Positions 18,341 through 27,185 of a stretch of DNA of 64,000 nucleotides are shown in pieces. The notes below the pieces were generated by a model. That model worked only from the letters and a program-made list of their open reading frames with translations, searched no databases and was not told the origin of the DNA. The stretch is taken from contig NZ_JARP01000005.1 in NCBI RefSeq assembly GCF_000708595.2, positions 1 to 64,000 of the forward strand. The letters run 5' to 3'. How positions within the stretch are numbered: position 1 is the stretch's first letter; each line of letters opens with the position of its first letter. A program made the translations under genes and the position numbers. This DNA is from Flavobacterium sp. KJJ. GTDB lineage: Bacteria > Bacteroidota > Bacteroidia > Flavobacteriales > Flavobacteriaceae.

Positions 18341-18396
18341 GATAAAGTTTTGATTAGCGAAAAACTTGTGAGTACAATATAAGGCAATTTTTACAA

Positions 18397-19110
18397 TTAC
18401 ATTTTATGAATAATAAAAATCGTTGGTCGATTATGCAAATCAACTTTTAATTTTTTCCAATCTGCAATACGCATTGTTTTTATAAACTCTGTCGGCAAAG
18501 TTATATCTGTGGCAATACATAAATGTGTTGAAGGATTTACAATCTGCAAAATATCTTCAACTAATTTATTGTTTCTATAAGGAGTTTCTATGAAAATCTG
18601 CGATTGGTTTTTATCCTGAGATAATTTCTCAAAATGTTTTAATGCTGATTTTTTCTCGTCTTTATCAATTGGCAAATAGCCATTGAAAGTGAAACTTTGA
18701 CCGTTCATTCCAGAAGCCATCATAGCCAATAGTATAGAAGAAGGACCAACTAAGGGCACAACCTGAATTCCTTTTTCATGTGCCAATTTTACAATTACAG
18801 CACCGGGATCTGCAACGCCGGGACAACCGGCTTCACTCATTAGTCCCACATTTTTTCCTTCTAATAAAGGTTTTATGAAGTCTAAATGTTCGCTTGGCTC
18901 TGTTCTTTTATTTAGTGTAAAAAGAATAAGTTCTGATTGTTTTTTCTCTGGAGAAACCGCTTTTATTGATTTTCTGGCTGTTTTTTCGTTTTCAACAATA
19001 TAATGATTTATAAAATCGATACTTCTTTTTACTGTTTGAGGTAAAACATCCATCGGATCGCTTTCGCCCATTGTCGTTGGAATTAAATATAGTTTTCCTA
19101 GAAGTTTCAT
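18397..19110 (-). CDS. Tetrapyrrole-methylase-family SAM methyltransferase (RsmI-like)
   Basis: This 237-aa protein has the fold and glycine motifs of the uroporphyrinogen/RsmI methylase family: LYLIPTTMGES near the N-terminus, GLMSEAGCPGVADPG at about 89-103, and VVPLVGPSSILLAMMASG at about 115-132. It resembles RsmI, which 2'-O-methylates C1402 of 16S rRNA, but is about 40-50 residues shorter and has an altered N-terminus with an inserted helix-rich region. It may be a separate Bacteroidota branch; the target is unknown. Confidence 0.78.
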   Translation of the reverse strand: MKLLGKLYLIPTTMGESDPMDVLPQTVKRSIDFINHYIVENEKTARKSIKAVSPEKKQSELILFTLNKRTEPSEHLDFIKPLLEGKNVGLMSEAGCPGVADPGAVIVKLAHEKGIQVVPLVGPSSILLAMMASGMNGQSFTFNGYLPIDKDEKKSALKHFEKLSQDKNQSQIFIETPYRNNKLVEDILQIVNPSTHLCIATDITLPTEFIKTMRIADWKKLKVDLHNRPTIFIIHKM

Positions 19111-19182
19111 TTTTTGATATTTTATAGTTTAAAACAAAAAATGTATTTCATTTATATAGGTATAAGTGAAATACAAATTAAA

Positions 19183-19650
19183 TTACGAGTGTTTTTTGAT
19201 GAGTTTAGAAGCAATTATTTCAGCAACTTCGTCTAGCATTTGATAAACATTATCAAAACCATTTACAGCGCCAAAGTAAGGATCGGGAACATCTACATTT
19301 TCATCCGGAAATAATTCGTTTAAAATAAGATGAACTTTGCTTTCGTGTTCTGGAGTTTTTGCTAAATGAATGACATCGCGATAATTCGAATTATCCATAA
19401 CATAGATATAATCGAATTCATCAAAATCTGAAGTTTTAAATTGTCTTCCTTTTTGATTGTCAATACATAAACCGTTTTTTTGAGCGACGACTATTGAACG
19501 TTTGTCAGGTGAGTGACCTACATGCCAAGATCCAGTTCCGGCTGAATCAACGATGAATTTGTCTTTTGGTAATTTTGATGCTAAAATACCTTCAGCTAAT
19601 GGTGATCTGCAGATATTTCCCAAACAAACCATTAAAATTTTTACTGGCAT
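19183..19650 (-). CDS. Low-molecular-weight protein tyrosine phosphatase
   Basis: This is a 155-aa cysteine phosphatase. The active-site loop CLGNICRS (C-x5-R-S) is at residues 9-16 and the general-acid loop VPDPYFG at about 120-126. Such enzymes remove phosphate from protein tyrosines or, in some bacteria, arginines, and often regulate exopolysaccharide or stress pathways. It starts 9 bases after the dnaA stop, so it is probably read from dnaA mRNA. No partner tyrosine kinase is present in the window. Confidence 0.93.
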   Translation of the reverse strand: MPVKILMVCLGNICRSPLAEGILASKLPKDKFIVDSAGTGSWHVGHSPDKRSIVVAQKNGLCIDNQKGRQFKTSDFDEFDYIYVMDNSNYRDVIHLAKTPEHESKVHLILNELFPDENVDVPDPYFGAVNGFDNVYQMLDEVAEIIASKLIKKHS

Positions 19651-19659
19651 GATTCGCGT

Positions 19660-21087
19660 TTATAGCGTTAATTTTTTGTTGATGTCTTCGACAAATTTCT
19701 TGAATTGTTTGTCTGTAGAAACTAAATTGTCAACTGTTTTACAAGCGTGTAATACTGTAGCGTGATCGCGATCTCCAATTTGTGAACCAATGTTTGCCAA
19801 AGAAGCTTTAGTAAATTTCTTTGCAAAAAACATGGCCAATTGTCTCGCCTGAACAACATGCCTTTTTCTAGTTTTAGATTGAAGCGTTTCAATATCCAAC
19901 TGAAAATAATCAGACACAATTTTTTGAATATAATCGATAGAGATTTCTCTCTTTACGTTTTTAACAAATTTTTCGACAACACTTTTCGCTAACTCAATTG
20001 TAACTTCTTTTTTGTTGAAAGAAGATTGAGCGATCAATGATATAATAGCTCCTTCAAGTTCACGAACATTAGTTTTGATATTGCGGGCAACATATTCAAT
20101 AATGTCTTCCGGCATATCAACACCGTCGCGGTATAGAATGTTTTTTAAGATTGAAATACGAGTTTCATAATCTGGCTGGTGCAATTCAGCAGATAATCCC
20201 CATTTAAAACGAGATAATAATCTTTGCTCAATATCCTGCATGTCTACAGGAGCTTTATCCGAAGTTAAAATTACTTGTTTTCCGTTTTGGTGCAAGTAAT
20301 TAAAAATATGGAAAAATACATCCTGAGTTCCTGATTTTCCTGATAAAAACTGAACATCATCAATAATCAAAACGTCGATTAACTGGTAAAAGTGAATGAA
20401 ATCATTACGATTATTCTTTTTAACCGAATCAATATATTGTTGTGTGAAAATTTCGGCAGAAATATATAAAACCGTTTTTTCAGGATATTTATCTTTTACT
20501 TCAACACCAATAGCGTGTGCTAAGTGAGTTTTTCCTAAACCAACTCCTCCAAAAATTAATAACGGATTAAATGATGTTCCTCCAGGTTTGTTGGCCACAG
20601 CCATACCAGCGGAACGAGCCAAACGGTTAGAATCTCCTTCAAGAAAATTATCAAAACTGTAGTTTGCATTTAACTGCGACTCAATTTTTAAATTTCTGAT
20701 TCCAGGAATTACAAACGGGTTTTTAAGTTCAGGATTTAAGTTTTTAAACGGAGCATCAACCTCTTGCGGTTTCATTGGCACTCTGTTGGCGCTTGGCAAC
20801 TGTTCGGTAAACGGTTGTTTATTGCCATAAGTGTTCTCCATCTTAATTTTATAAAGTAACTTTGCGTTTTTTCCCAGTTCTTTGGTAAGCGCAACTTTCA
20901 ATAATTTAACGTAATGTTCTTCTAGCCATTCGTAGAAAAATTTACTTGGAACTTGAATATATAACGCGTTGTCGGTTAGCTCAACTGATTTGATTGGTTC
21001 GAACCAAGTTTTATAGGCTTGATCTTGAATATTGTCTTTTATAAAGGACAAACAGTTTTCCCATACCGATTGAGCAGTTTTAGTCAT
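19660..21087 (-). CDS. dnaA: Chromosomal replication initiator DnaA
   Basis: This protein binds DnaA boxes at oriC and melts the origin. Domain I is at about residues 1-85 and the linker, rich in Pro, Asn and Gln, at about 86-140. The AAA+ domain follows with Walker A GGVGLGKT (180-187) and Walker B IIDDVQF (241-247). The C-terminal DNA-binding domain has the DnaA signature IGDRDHATVLHACKTV. Length (475 aa) is normal. The neighbours are a phosphatase and ybgC rather than dnaN, recF or gyrB, so this is not the classical origin cluster. I see no convincing array of DnaA boxes in the 187-base upstream region. Confidence 0.98.
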   Translation of the reverse strand: MTKTAQSVWENCLSFIKDNIQDQAYKTWFEPIKSVELTDNALYIQVPSKFFYEWLEEHYVKLLKVALTKELGKNAKLLYKIKMENTYGNKQPFTEQLPSANRVPMKPQEVDAPFKNLNPELKNPFVIPGIRNLKIESQLNANYSFDNFLEGDSNRLARSAGMAVANKPGGTSFNPLLIFGGVGLGKTHLAHAIGVEVKDKYPEKTVLYISAEIFTQQYIDSVKKNNRNDFIHFYQLIDVLIIDDVQFLSGKSGTQDVFFHIFNYLHQNGKQVILTSDKAPVDMQDIEQRLLSRFKWGLSAELHQPDYETRISILKNILYRDGVDMPEDIIEYVARNIKTNVRELEGAIISLIAQSSFNKKEVTIELAKSVVEKFVKNVKREISIDYIQKIVSDYFQLDIETLQSKTRKRHVVQARQLAMFFAKKFTKASLANIGSQIGDRDHATVLHACKTVDNLVSTDKQFKKFVEDINKKLTL

Positions 21088-21274
21088 AGATTCAATTAAA
21101 TTTTTTTATTATTGATAAAGATTCTCCTAATAAAAAGGGAGCAATTTTATTCCGTATTTCGGGATAACAAATATGTGAACAAATTTCTGTAAAAAAAAAT
21201 ATTTTGGGGTCTAATTTTATAAAAAAATGTTGTACGTGAACTTTAAGAAGTTTAAATTTTTTAATCTATAAATA

Positions 21275-21679
21275 ATGAAAAATCATCAAACGCAAGTGCG
21301 TGTACGTTACTCAGAAACGGATCAAATGGGAGTTGTTTATCACGGAAATTACATTCCGTATTTCGAGATCGGACGCGTGGAATGGCTTAGAAACAAAGGG
21401 ATTTCGTATAAAAGTATGGAAGAAAGCGGTATTGGTCTTCCAATTGTTTCGATGCAAATAAATTATAAAAAATCTGCGCGTTATGATGAGCTTCTTACGA
21501 TTCATACTACTTTCAAAAGTCAGTCATCGGTTAAGATTGAATTCGACTGCGCAATCTATAATGAAGCGAACGAGTTATTAACAACTGCCGTGTTTATTTT
21601 AGTATTTATTTCGTTAAAATCAGGCCGCCCAACGGCTCCGCCAGATTATATTTTAGAATTATTTAAAACACTAGTATAA
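21275..21679 (+). CDS. Acyl-CoA thioesterase, YbgC/4-HBT family
   Basis: This is a 134-aa hot-dog-fold thioesterase. VRYSETDQMGVVYHGNYIPY carries the catalytic aspartate/tyrosine region of the 4-hydroxybenzoyl-CoA thioesterase family (residues 9-28). The protein hydrolyses acyl-CoAs; in other bacteria YbgC works with the Tol-Pal envelope system, but no tol genes are nearby. It is divergent from dnaA. Confidence 0.88.
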   Translation: MKNHQTQVRVRYSETDQMGVVYHGNYIPYFEIGRVEWLRNKGISYKSMEESGIGLPIVSMQINYKKSARYDELLTIHTTFKSQSSVKIEFDCAIYNEANELLTTAVFILVFISLKSGRPTAPPDYILELFKTLV

Positions 21680-21710
21680 TTGTTAAAAGGAAGTGCAAAT
21701 TTATATCAAA

Positions 21711-22343
21711 TTATATAGTTTTGATGTCAATTTCAAACATTAAATCAAAAATGTCGAATACTGATTCGGCATTTTTTTTTCGCGTTTTTGTCATAATTTT
21801 TCCAATTGGCAATCCAGAAATTTCATCTATTTCCATTTCTTGAGAAGTAATTTCAAGTTTTTTTTCTTTTATGACACGCATCACTTTATTCATGTTCTTA
21901 TAATCAAAAGAAATTAAAAAATGAACATCGATTGTCTTTTCGACAATCTCGCAAACATCAAGTGTCATTTGTGCGGTTGTTTTATAAGCTGTGATTAAAC
22001 CTCCTACGCCTAATTTAACTCCTCCAAAAATCCGAACCACAACTACTAAAACATTCGTTACCCCAAAAGACTGAATTTGGCCATAAATAGGTGCGCCCGC
22101 CGTATTGCTGGGTTCTCCATCATCATTGGCGCGATATGATATTTTTGGAGCCGAACCTAATTGATAAGCGTAACAAAAATGAACAGCGTGCGGGTGTTGT
22201 TTTTTTAAGCTTTCTATAATGGGTTTTACTTCATCTTCAGTTTCTACAGGAAAAGCGTAGCCAAAAAATTTGCTTCCTTTTTCTTTAAAAAGTATTTCTT
22301 CAGACTCAAAAGCAATGGTTTTATAGGTGTCGTTATATTCCAA
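21711..22343 (-). CDS. IMPACT/YigZ family protein
   Basis: This is a 210-aa protein with the UPF0029 N-terminal domain: KGSKFFGYAFPV, HPHAVHFCYAYQLG, DDGEPSNTAGAPIYGQI and VVVVRIFGGVKLGVGGLITAY are its conserved stretches. The C-terminal domain (about 140-205) is a ferredoxin-like ACT/EF-G-like module. The role in bacteria is not established; eukaryotic IMPACT proteins modulate translation control. It ends the minus-strand series ribD, HAD, yigZ. Confidence 0.88.
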   Translation of the reverse strand: MEYNDTYKTIAFESEEILFKEKGSKFFGYAFPVETEDEVKPIIESLKKQHPHAVHFCYAYQLGSAPKISYRANDDGEPSNTAGAPIYGQIQSFGVTNVLVVVVRIFGGVKLGVGGLITAYKTTAQMTLDVCEIVEKTIDVHFLISFDYKNMNKVMRVIKEKKLEITSQEMEIDEISGLPIGKIMTKTRKKNAESVFDIFDLMFEIDIKTI

Positions 22344-22384
22344 AAGTAAATTTCTAGATTAAATTTTGTTGCTAAACCTTTTCT

Positions 22385-22452
22385 CCTGCAGATTTTGCAG
22401 ATTTTTTTTATAAGAAGTTTTAAATATCTGCTTTATCGGCAAAATCTGCGGG
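22385..22452. repeat. Intergenic dyad, CAGATTTTGC vocabulary
   Basis: CCTGCAGATTTTGC at 22385-22398 and GCAAAATCTGCGGG at 22439-22452 are inverted copies (13 of 14). The loop holds further GCAGATT and TATCTGC words. It fills the gap between the yigZ and HAD genes, which are on the same strand. Confidence 0.7.
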
Positions 22453-22467
22453 AAAGATAAAAATAAG

Positions 22468-23070
22468 CTAAAGTATTTTTTTATCAAATAAATCGACAAC
22501 ATCTTCCTGACCAACTTGTAAATTCCATACATGGAAACCTAAAGATGCTGCAGAATCTGTATTTTCTTTTTTGTCATCTATAAACAGAGTTCGTTTTGGA
22601 GATAATTCATGTTTGTTGATTAAATATTGAAAAACTTCAGCATTTGGTTTTCGCATTCCAATTTCAAAGGAAAAATAAACTTTTTCAAAACATTGGTAAA
22701 AATCGCTGTAAAATGAAACACCACTTTTATTTTCGAAAGTTTCAATATGAATAGAATCCGTATTGCTCAATAAAAACAAACGGTATTTTTTTGAAAGCAT
22801 CTGAAGGAATTCTAATCTATATAAAGGAAAATCGGCTAAAACAGCATTCCAGGCTTGGAGAATTTCTTCAACAGAAGCATTTGGCAGTTCTTTCTGAAAA
22901 CCTCCTATGAAATCATCATGCGAAATATCGCCAGTTTCAAACAAAAGATTTAAACGATCTAATTCTGCATTCCATTCGGTCATACCTAATTGTTGCAATC
23001 CTGAAATAGTAGCTTGTTTGTCTAAATTGATAAAAATATCTCCAAAGTCAAAAATTATAGTATCAATCAT
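22468..23070 (-). CDS. HAD-superfamily hydrolase
   Basis: This is a 200-aa haloacid-dehalogenase-like phosphatase of subfamily IA. Motif I is degenerate in form but present as IFDFGDIFINLD (residues 6-17), where the second aspartate of DxD is replaced by glycine (DFGD). Motif II LLSNTDS is at about 100-106, the lysine in RKPNAEVF and motif IV LFIDDKKENTDSA follow. The changed motif I (DxG rather than DxD) is also seen in some active members. The substrate is unknown. Its start overlaps the ribD stop by 8 bases, so it may dephosphorylate the RibD product, a missing step that HAD proteins fill in other bacteria; this is inference from context. Confidence 0.83.
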   Translation of the reverse strand: MIDTIIFDFGDIFINLDKQATISGLQQLGMTEWNAELDRLNLLFETGDISHDDFIGGFQKELPNASVEEILQAWNAVLADFPLYRLEFLQMLSKKYRLFLLSNTDSIHIETFENKSGVSFYSDFYQCFEKVYFSFEIGMRKPNAEVFQYLINKHELSPKRTLFIDDKKENTDSAASLGFHVWNLQVGQEDVVDLFDKKIL

Positions 23071-24112
23071 GATTTCTAACGTATATTAATTCGTCGTTTT
23101 GAATATGGGTTTTAGTTATGGTTTTCTTTTGAAGAATTGGCGCTTTTGTTCCTTTATTAAAAATAGTTTCTCCAATAAAAATTCGGGCTTCGTCCCAAGT
23201 GTTTTGATCGATAAAAGATTGTAAAGTCTGTAAACCGCCTTCTATAATAATAGACTGAATTTGATTTTGATGCAAAACAGCCAAAATTTGCGGTATTATA
23301 TTTTGATTGAAATCGATTACTTCAAAGCTCGTCTTTTCTACTGAAAAGCTTATTTCTGATTTTGTAAATACAATGGTTTTTACACTGTTATCAAAAACAA
23401 AACTGTCTCGAGAAATTCGGTTATTCTGATCTAAAATAACTCGTACCGGATTATTTCCTGCCCAATCTCTAACATTTAATTTCGGATTGTCGTCAATAAC
23501 AGTCTGCGTTCCTGCCAAAATAGCCTGTTCTTCACTTCTCCATTTATGTACCAATTGTCTTGAATACGTATTGGTTATCCAAACTGGTTTTCTTTCTTGA
23601 TTCAGTTCTTTTTCTGGTGCCAAAAAACCATCTTGACTTTCAGCCCATTTCAATATAATATAAGGTCTCTTTTTTTGATGAAAAGTAAAAAAGCGTTTAT
23701 TGAGTTCGTTACATTCATCTTCTAAAATGCCAACCATTACATTTATTCCAGCTTCTAGTAATTTTTTGATTCCATTTCCAGCAACTTTTTCATTAGGATC
23801 TACTGTTCCAACAACCACATTTGGGATTTTGTTTTCAATAATCAAATCACAGCAAGGAGGCGTTTTTCCAAAATGGCTGCAAGGTTCTAAACTCACATAA
23901 ATAGTTGCTTTTTTTAACAGTGATTTGTCTTTTACAGATCGAACGGCATTTACTTCTGCATGTGGTTCTCCAGCTTTTTTGTGCCAGCCTTCGCCAATAA
24001 TCTGGCCGTTATAAACAATTAAGCTTCCTACCATCGGATTTGGATACGTTGTTCCAAAACCATTTTTGGCAAGTTCAATACAGCGTTTTATGTATTTTTC
24101 ATGTAGATTCAC
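23063..24112 (-). CDS. ribD: Bifunctional riboflavin deaminase/reductase RibD
   Basis: This enzyme catalyses the second and third steps of riboflavin synthesis: pyrimidine deamination, then NADPH reduction of the ribosyl side chain. The deaminase domain has HAEVNAV (zinc ligand H and proton-shuttle E) and the zinc cysteines in EPCSHFGKTPPC. The reductase domain begins near residue 145 (KRPYIILKWAESQDG) and includes IIEGGLQTLQSFID. A GTG at 24112 (NLHEKYIKRCIELAKNG) fits the family start; an in-frame GTG at 24145 would add 11 residues. It overlaps the downstream HAD gene. No FMN riboswitch is visible. Confidence 0.94.
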   Translation of the reverse strand: MNLHEKYIKRCIELAKNGFGTTYPNPMVGSLIVYNGQIIGEGWHKKAGEPHAEVNAVRSVKDKSLLKKATIYVSLEPCSHFGKTPPCCDLIIENKIPNVVVGTVDPNEKVAGNGIKKLLEAGINVMVGILEDECNELNKRFFTFHQKKRPYIILKWAESQDGFLAPEKELNQERKPVWITNTYSRQLVHKWRSEEQAILAGTQTVIDDNPKLNVRDWAGNNPVRVILDQNNRISRDSFVFDNSVKTIVFTKSEISFSVEKTSFEVIDFNQNIIPQILAVLHQNQIQSIIIEGGLQTLQSFIDQNTWDEARIFIGETIFNKGTKAPILQKKTITKTHIQNDELIYVRNHD

Positions 24113-24188
24113 GATACAAAAGTAGTTATTTTTGAGTTTAGTCACGATAGTTAATGTTATAGTTAGCCTACTTTCAAAAAAGTATTTT

Positions 24189-24196
24189 TACTTTTG
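24189..24196 (+). promoter_or_regulatory. Candidate -7 box for a GNAT gene
   Basis: TACTTTTG matches the Bacteroidota -7 consensus, 26 bases before the ATG at 24223. Confidence 0.55.
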
Positions 24197-24222
24197 TGTG
24201 AGATTACACTAATAAGCGAAAT

Positions 24223-24708
24223 ATGGAGAATTGGATTATCAGAGAGATTAAAAAAGAAGACAATCAGGCAGTTGCACAATTAATAAGATCTGTTTTTGAT
24301 GAAATGGAAATTCCTAAAGTGGGCACGGCATATGAAGATCCGTATTTAGATTTGATGTTTGAAGAATACAATAAATCTCAATCTGTTTATTTTGTGGTTG
24401 AAAATGAAGGAAAAATTGTGGGCTCTGCTGGTATTGCGCCTTTAGAAAATGGGGATTCTAAAATTTGTGAGCTTCAAAAAATGTATTTTTTGCCAGAGAC
24501 ACGCGGTTTAGGAATTGGAAGTAAAATGATGGAAAAATGCTTGGAAGAAGCTAGAAATTTTGGTTTTGAAAAATGTTATATAGAAACGATGCCATTTATG
24601 CATGCGGCTCAAAAATTATATAAAAAATCAGGTTTTGAATATTTAGATGCGCCATTAGGTTGTACTGGGCACAGTTCTTGCCCTGTTTGGATGTTGAAAG
24701 TTTTGTAG
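24223..24708 (+). CDS. GNAT family N-acetyltransferase
   Basis: This 161-aa acetyltransferase carries the acetyl-CoA loop LPETRGLGIGSKMME (Q/R-x-x-G-x-G form) at about residues 88-102 and the C-terminal AQKLYKKSGFEYLD. LQKMYFLP just before the loop is the usual strand 4. The substrate is unknown. It is a monocistronic-looking gene with its own promoter motif, followed by an 80-base gap before prmC. Confidence 0.87.
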   Translation: MENWIIREIKKEDNQAVAQLIRSVFDEMEIPKVGTAYEDPYLDLMFEEYNKSQSVYFVVENEGKIVGSAGIAPLENGDSKICELQKMYFLPETRGLGIGSKMMEKCLEEARNFGFEKCYIETMPFMHAAQKLYKKSGFEYLDAPLGCTGHSSCPVWMLKVL

Positions 24709-24788
24709 ACAAATTATAACAGAATTTGTTTTGCGATACTTATTTGAAATAAATTGGCTTTGCTAAAAATAATACTCAAAAACCCGTA

Positions 24789-25652
24789 ATGAGAATCAAA
24801 CAATACCGTACTCATTTTATAAAAGAATTATCGCCTTTTTACGATGCGTACGAAGCGGAGAGTTTTTTCTATTTAATTTTAGAAGACAAGCACAAGCTGC
24901 GACAAATTGATTTGGCTTTAAATCATGAGCTGAATTTTTCGGAAAGCGATTTTGTGGTTTGGAATTCCTTGTTAAATCAATTAAAAAAGGAAGTTCCGAT
25001 TCAATATCTATTGGGAAAAACCAATTTTTATGGTTTAGATTTTGAAGTAAATGAGCATGTTTTGATTCCAAGACCAGAAACGGAAGAATTAGTCGAATGG
25101 ATTATCAATGAAAATAAAAAAATTGATGAATCTAAAAAGATAAAAATTCTTGATATCGGAACCGGAAGTGGCTGTATTGCAATTTCATTGGCTAAAAACT
25201 TGCCAAATGCAGAAGTGTATGCTATTGATGTTTCGAAAAAAGCGATAGAAACGGCCAAAAGAAATGCTGTAAATAATAATGTAGAAGTAACTTTTATTTT
25301 TCAGGACATTTTAATAACTGACGAACTAAAATGTCAATTTGATGTGATTGTTTCAAATCCGCCTTATGTCCGCAATTTAGAAAAAGAAGAAATCAAAAAG
25401 AATGTGCTGGATTATGAACCCCATTTGGCACTTTTTGTAGAAGATAATGATGCTTTGGTTTTTTATAAAAAGATTGCATCGCTGGCTCAAAATAATCTTT
25501 TAGAAAACGGACAATTGTATTTTGAAATCAATCAATATTTAGGAAAAGAAATGATTGATTTATTGGGAAAAATGGATTTTATAAATATTGATCTTCGAAA
25601 AGATATTTACGACAACGACCGCATGATTTCCTGCAAAGTTTCCAGAACTTAG
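24789..25652 (+). CDS. prmC: Release factor glutamine methyltransferase
   Basis: This enzyme methylates the glutamine of the GGQ motif in release factors RF1/RF2 using SAM, which improves translation termination. The N-terminal helical domain (1-95) is followed by the Rossmann methylase with ILDIGTGSGCIAI (about 118-130) and the catalytic NPPYV motif in VSNPPYVRN (about 194-202). HVLIPRPETEELVEW is the conserved entry to the domain. Length (287 aa) is normal. Confidence 0.95.
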   Translation: MRIKQYRTHFIKELSPFYDAYEAESFFYLILEDKHKLRQIDLALNHELNFSESDFVVWNSLLNQLKKEVPIQYLLGKTNFYGLDFEVNEHVLIPRPETEELVEWIINENKKIDESKKIKILDIGTGSGCIAISLAKNLPNAEVYAIDVSKKAIETAKRNAVNNNVEVTFIFQDILITDELKCQFDVIVSNPPYVRNLEKEEIKKNVLDYEPHLALFVEDNDALVFYKKIASLAQNNLLENGQLYFEINQYLGKEMIDLLGKMDFINIDLRKDIYDNDRMISCKVSRT

Positions 25653-25659
25653 TAGTTAG

Positions 25660-25717
25660 AGTTTACAGTCCTCAGTTTACAATTCTTACTGAGAATGTAA
25701 ACTGAGGACTGTAAACT
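25660..25717. repeat. Near-perfect 26-bp intergenic palindrome
   Basis: The left arm begins AGTTTACAGTCCTCAGTTTA at 25660 and the right arm ends TAAACTGAGGACTGTAAACT at 25717. The arms pair over 26 bases with one bulge and a loop of about 5 bases. Each arm contains the word GTTTAC twice. It lies between convergent prmC and the FtsX-like gene, so it could act as a bidirectional terminator, although the T runs are poor. Confidence 0.85.
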
Positions 25718-25727
25718 AGAGAAAAAA

Positions 25728-26972
25728 CTATTCGTAACGCAATGCCTCAATAGGATCTAATTGCGAAGCTTTTATTGCCGGATATAATCCTGACACAATC
25801 GCAACTGCAAAACTGGTAGCGAAAGCAGCAAAAATAGCGGTCCACGGAATGACGAATGCAAAACTCATTGCCGTTGCAATTGCAAAACCAAGAAGTATTC
25901 CCAATACAATTCCAACCAAACCTCCAATTTGTCCAATTAATAAAGTTTCGATAAAAAACTGAACTGAAATTGTAATTTTTGTTGCGCCTAATGCTTTTCT
26001 AACGCCAATTTCTCGAGTACGTTCTGTAACCGAAACAATCATAATGTTCATCAAGGCAATCGACGATCCTAAAATTGTAATGATACTGATAATCCAGGAA
26101 GCCCAGCCTAAATATTGCGTGATTCCGAGAATACGATTAATTAAATCATCGCTTCGGCCAATTCCAAAATTATTATCACGAACCGGATTCAATTTACGAA
26201 CTCTTCTCATTGTGCTGGTCGCGTTATCAATCGCAGGATCTAAAAGTTCTTTTTTAGAAACCATGACACTCATTGTGTAATTGATATTTGGAGCAGTAAA
26301 TAAAGAACGCGCTACCTGAATCGGAATTAAAACACGTAAATCCTGACTGTGTCCAAAAGTGGAACCTTTTTCTTTTAAAACGCCAATAACCTTAAAACGT
26401 GCTCCGCGAATTGAAATGATTTTGTCAATCGGATTCACATCTTTCAATAAACCTTTTTCGAAATCAGAACCTACAATACAAGAATACGTATTATTATCAA
26501 TATCAAATTGATTGAACGAACGGCCCAAAGTGGTTTCTAAACCTGAGTTCGAGATAAAATGTTCATCGACTCCCACAATCGTAATTTCAGGATCTGTTTT
26601 TTTATCGCCATATTTTACTTCTGCTGTTGAAGTTGCTGTAAAAGACAGCGAAGTTTCGGTAAAAGGATATTTGTATTTATTTTTAAAAGCAACAGCTTCT
26701 GGGTAAGAAATGATCGGATTTATAATTTCACGCTCATTTCCACCGCGATTTTTAAGATTGTTTTCGTATTGATTTATGTTGAAAGTATTTGCTCCCATAG
26801 AAGCAAAATTGGTCGAAACGGTATTTTCGAGCGCAGTTACAACGGTAAGAATACCAACCAAAGCGGTAATTCCGATAGCGATAATTAAAACGGTAAGAAT
26901 GGTTCGCAATAATTGTGTTTTGATAGAACCAAAAGCAATTCGGATATTTTCTTTAAATAATTTTAGCATCAT
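25728..26972 (-). CDS. FtsX/MacB-type ABC transporter permease
   Basis: This is an inner-membrane protein of about 414 aa with the MacB topology: one N-terminal helix (about residues 18-45), a periplasmic domain of about 230 residues (MacB-PCD), then three C-terminal helices (about 290-400, with RTREIGVRKALGAT as the coupling segment). Such proteins use ATP hydrolysis by a partner to drive mechanotransmission or export across the envelope. No ATPase or membrane-fusion gene is adjacent, so the partner must be elsewhere. Starts at 26972 or 26969 (ATG ATG) are favoured over the TTG at 26978. Confidence 0.87.
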   Translation of the reverse strand: MMLKLFKENIRIAFGSIKTQLLRTILTVLIIAIGITALVGILTVVTALENTVSTNFASMGANTFNINQYENNLKNRGGNEREIINPIISYPEAVAFKNKYKYPFTETSLSFTATSTAEVKYGDKKTDPEITIVGVDEHFISNSGLETTLGRSFNQFDIDNNTYSCIVGSDFEKGLLKDVNPIDKIISIRGARFKVIGVLKEKGSTFGHSQDLRVLIPIQVARSLFTAPNINYTMSVMVSKKELLDPAIDNATSTMRRVRKLNPVRDNNFGIGRSDDLINRILGITQYLGWASWIISIITILGSSIALMNIMIVSVTERTREIGVRKALGATKITISVQFFIETLLIGQIGGLVGIVLGILLGFAIATAMSFAFVIPWTAIFAAFATSFAVAIVSGLYPAIKASQLDPIEALRYE

Positions 26973-27140
26973 GACCAATTTGTCACGAAAATACGTTTTT
27001 TGTTACAAGTTTGTTTTCGAACTGCCAATATTTATTTTAAAAAATAAGATATTTGCACTCGATTAGAATTTAAGAGAAATCTAAAATTTGAAAAATTCCA
27101 ATAATCTTAAGATCATTTAAATTTAAGATTTCATGTAAAG

Positions 27141-27185
27141 CAATCTAAGAATCTAAAGATCCAAAAATCTAATAATCTAAAAAAA
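27141..27185 (+). repeat. AATCTAA-word leader upstream of hisS
   Basis: Four copies of ATCTAA or its variants occur in 45 bases and run into AAAAAA and the hisS ATG at 27186. The same vocabulary and the same position relative to a start codon recur at 32350-32385 (permease gene) and, shorter, at 8060-8088 (GNAT gene). Confidence 0.65.

Noticed and set aside
21088..21274. Possible oriC upstream of dnaA
   Set aside because: Only weak partial matches to the DnaA box (for example TTATCCCG on the minus strand near 21165) were seen, no array and no AT-rich 13-mers, and the usual origin genes are absent.
24113..24222. FMN riboswitch for ribD
   Set aside because: The gap between ribD and the GNAT gene is too short and shows no such fold.
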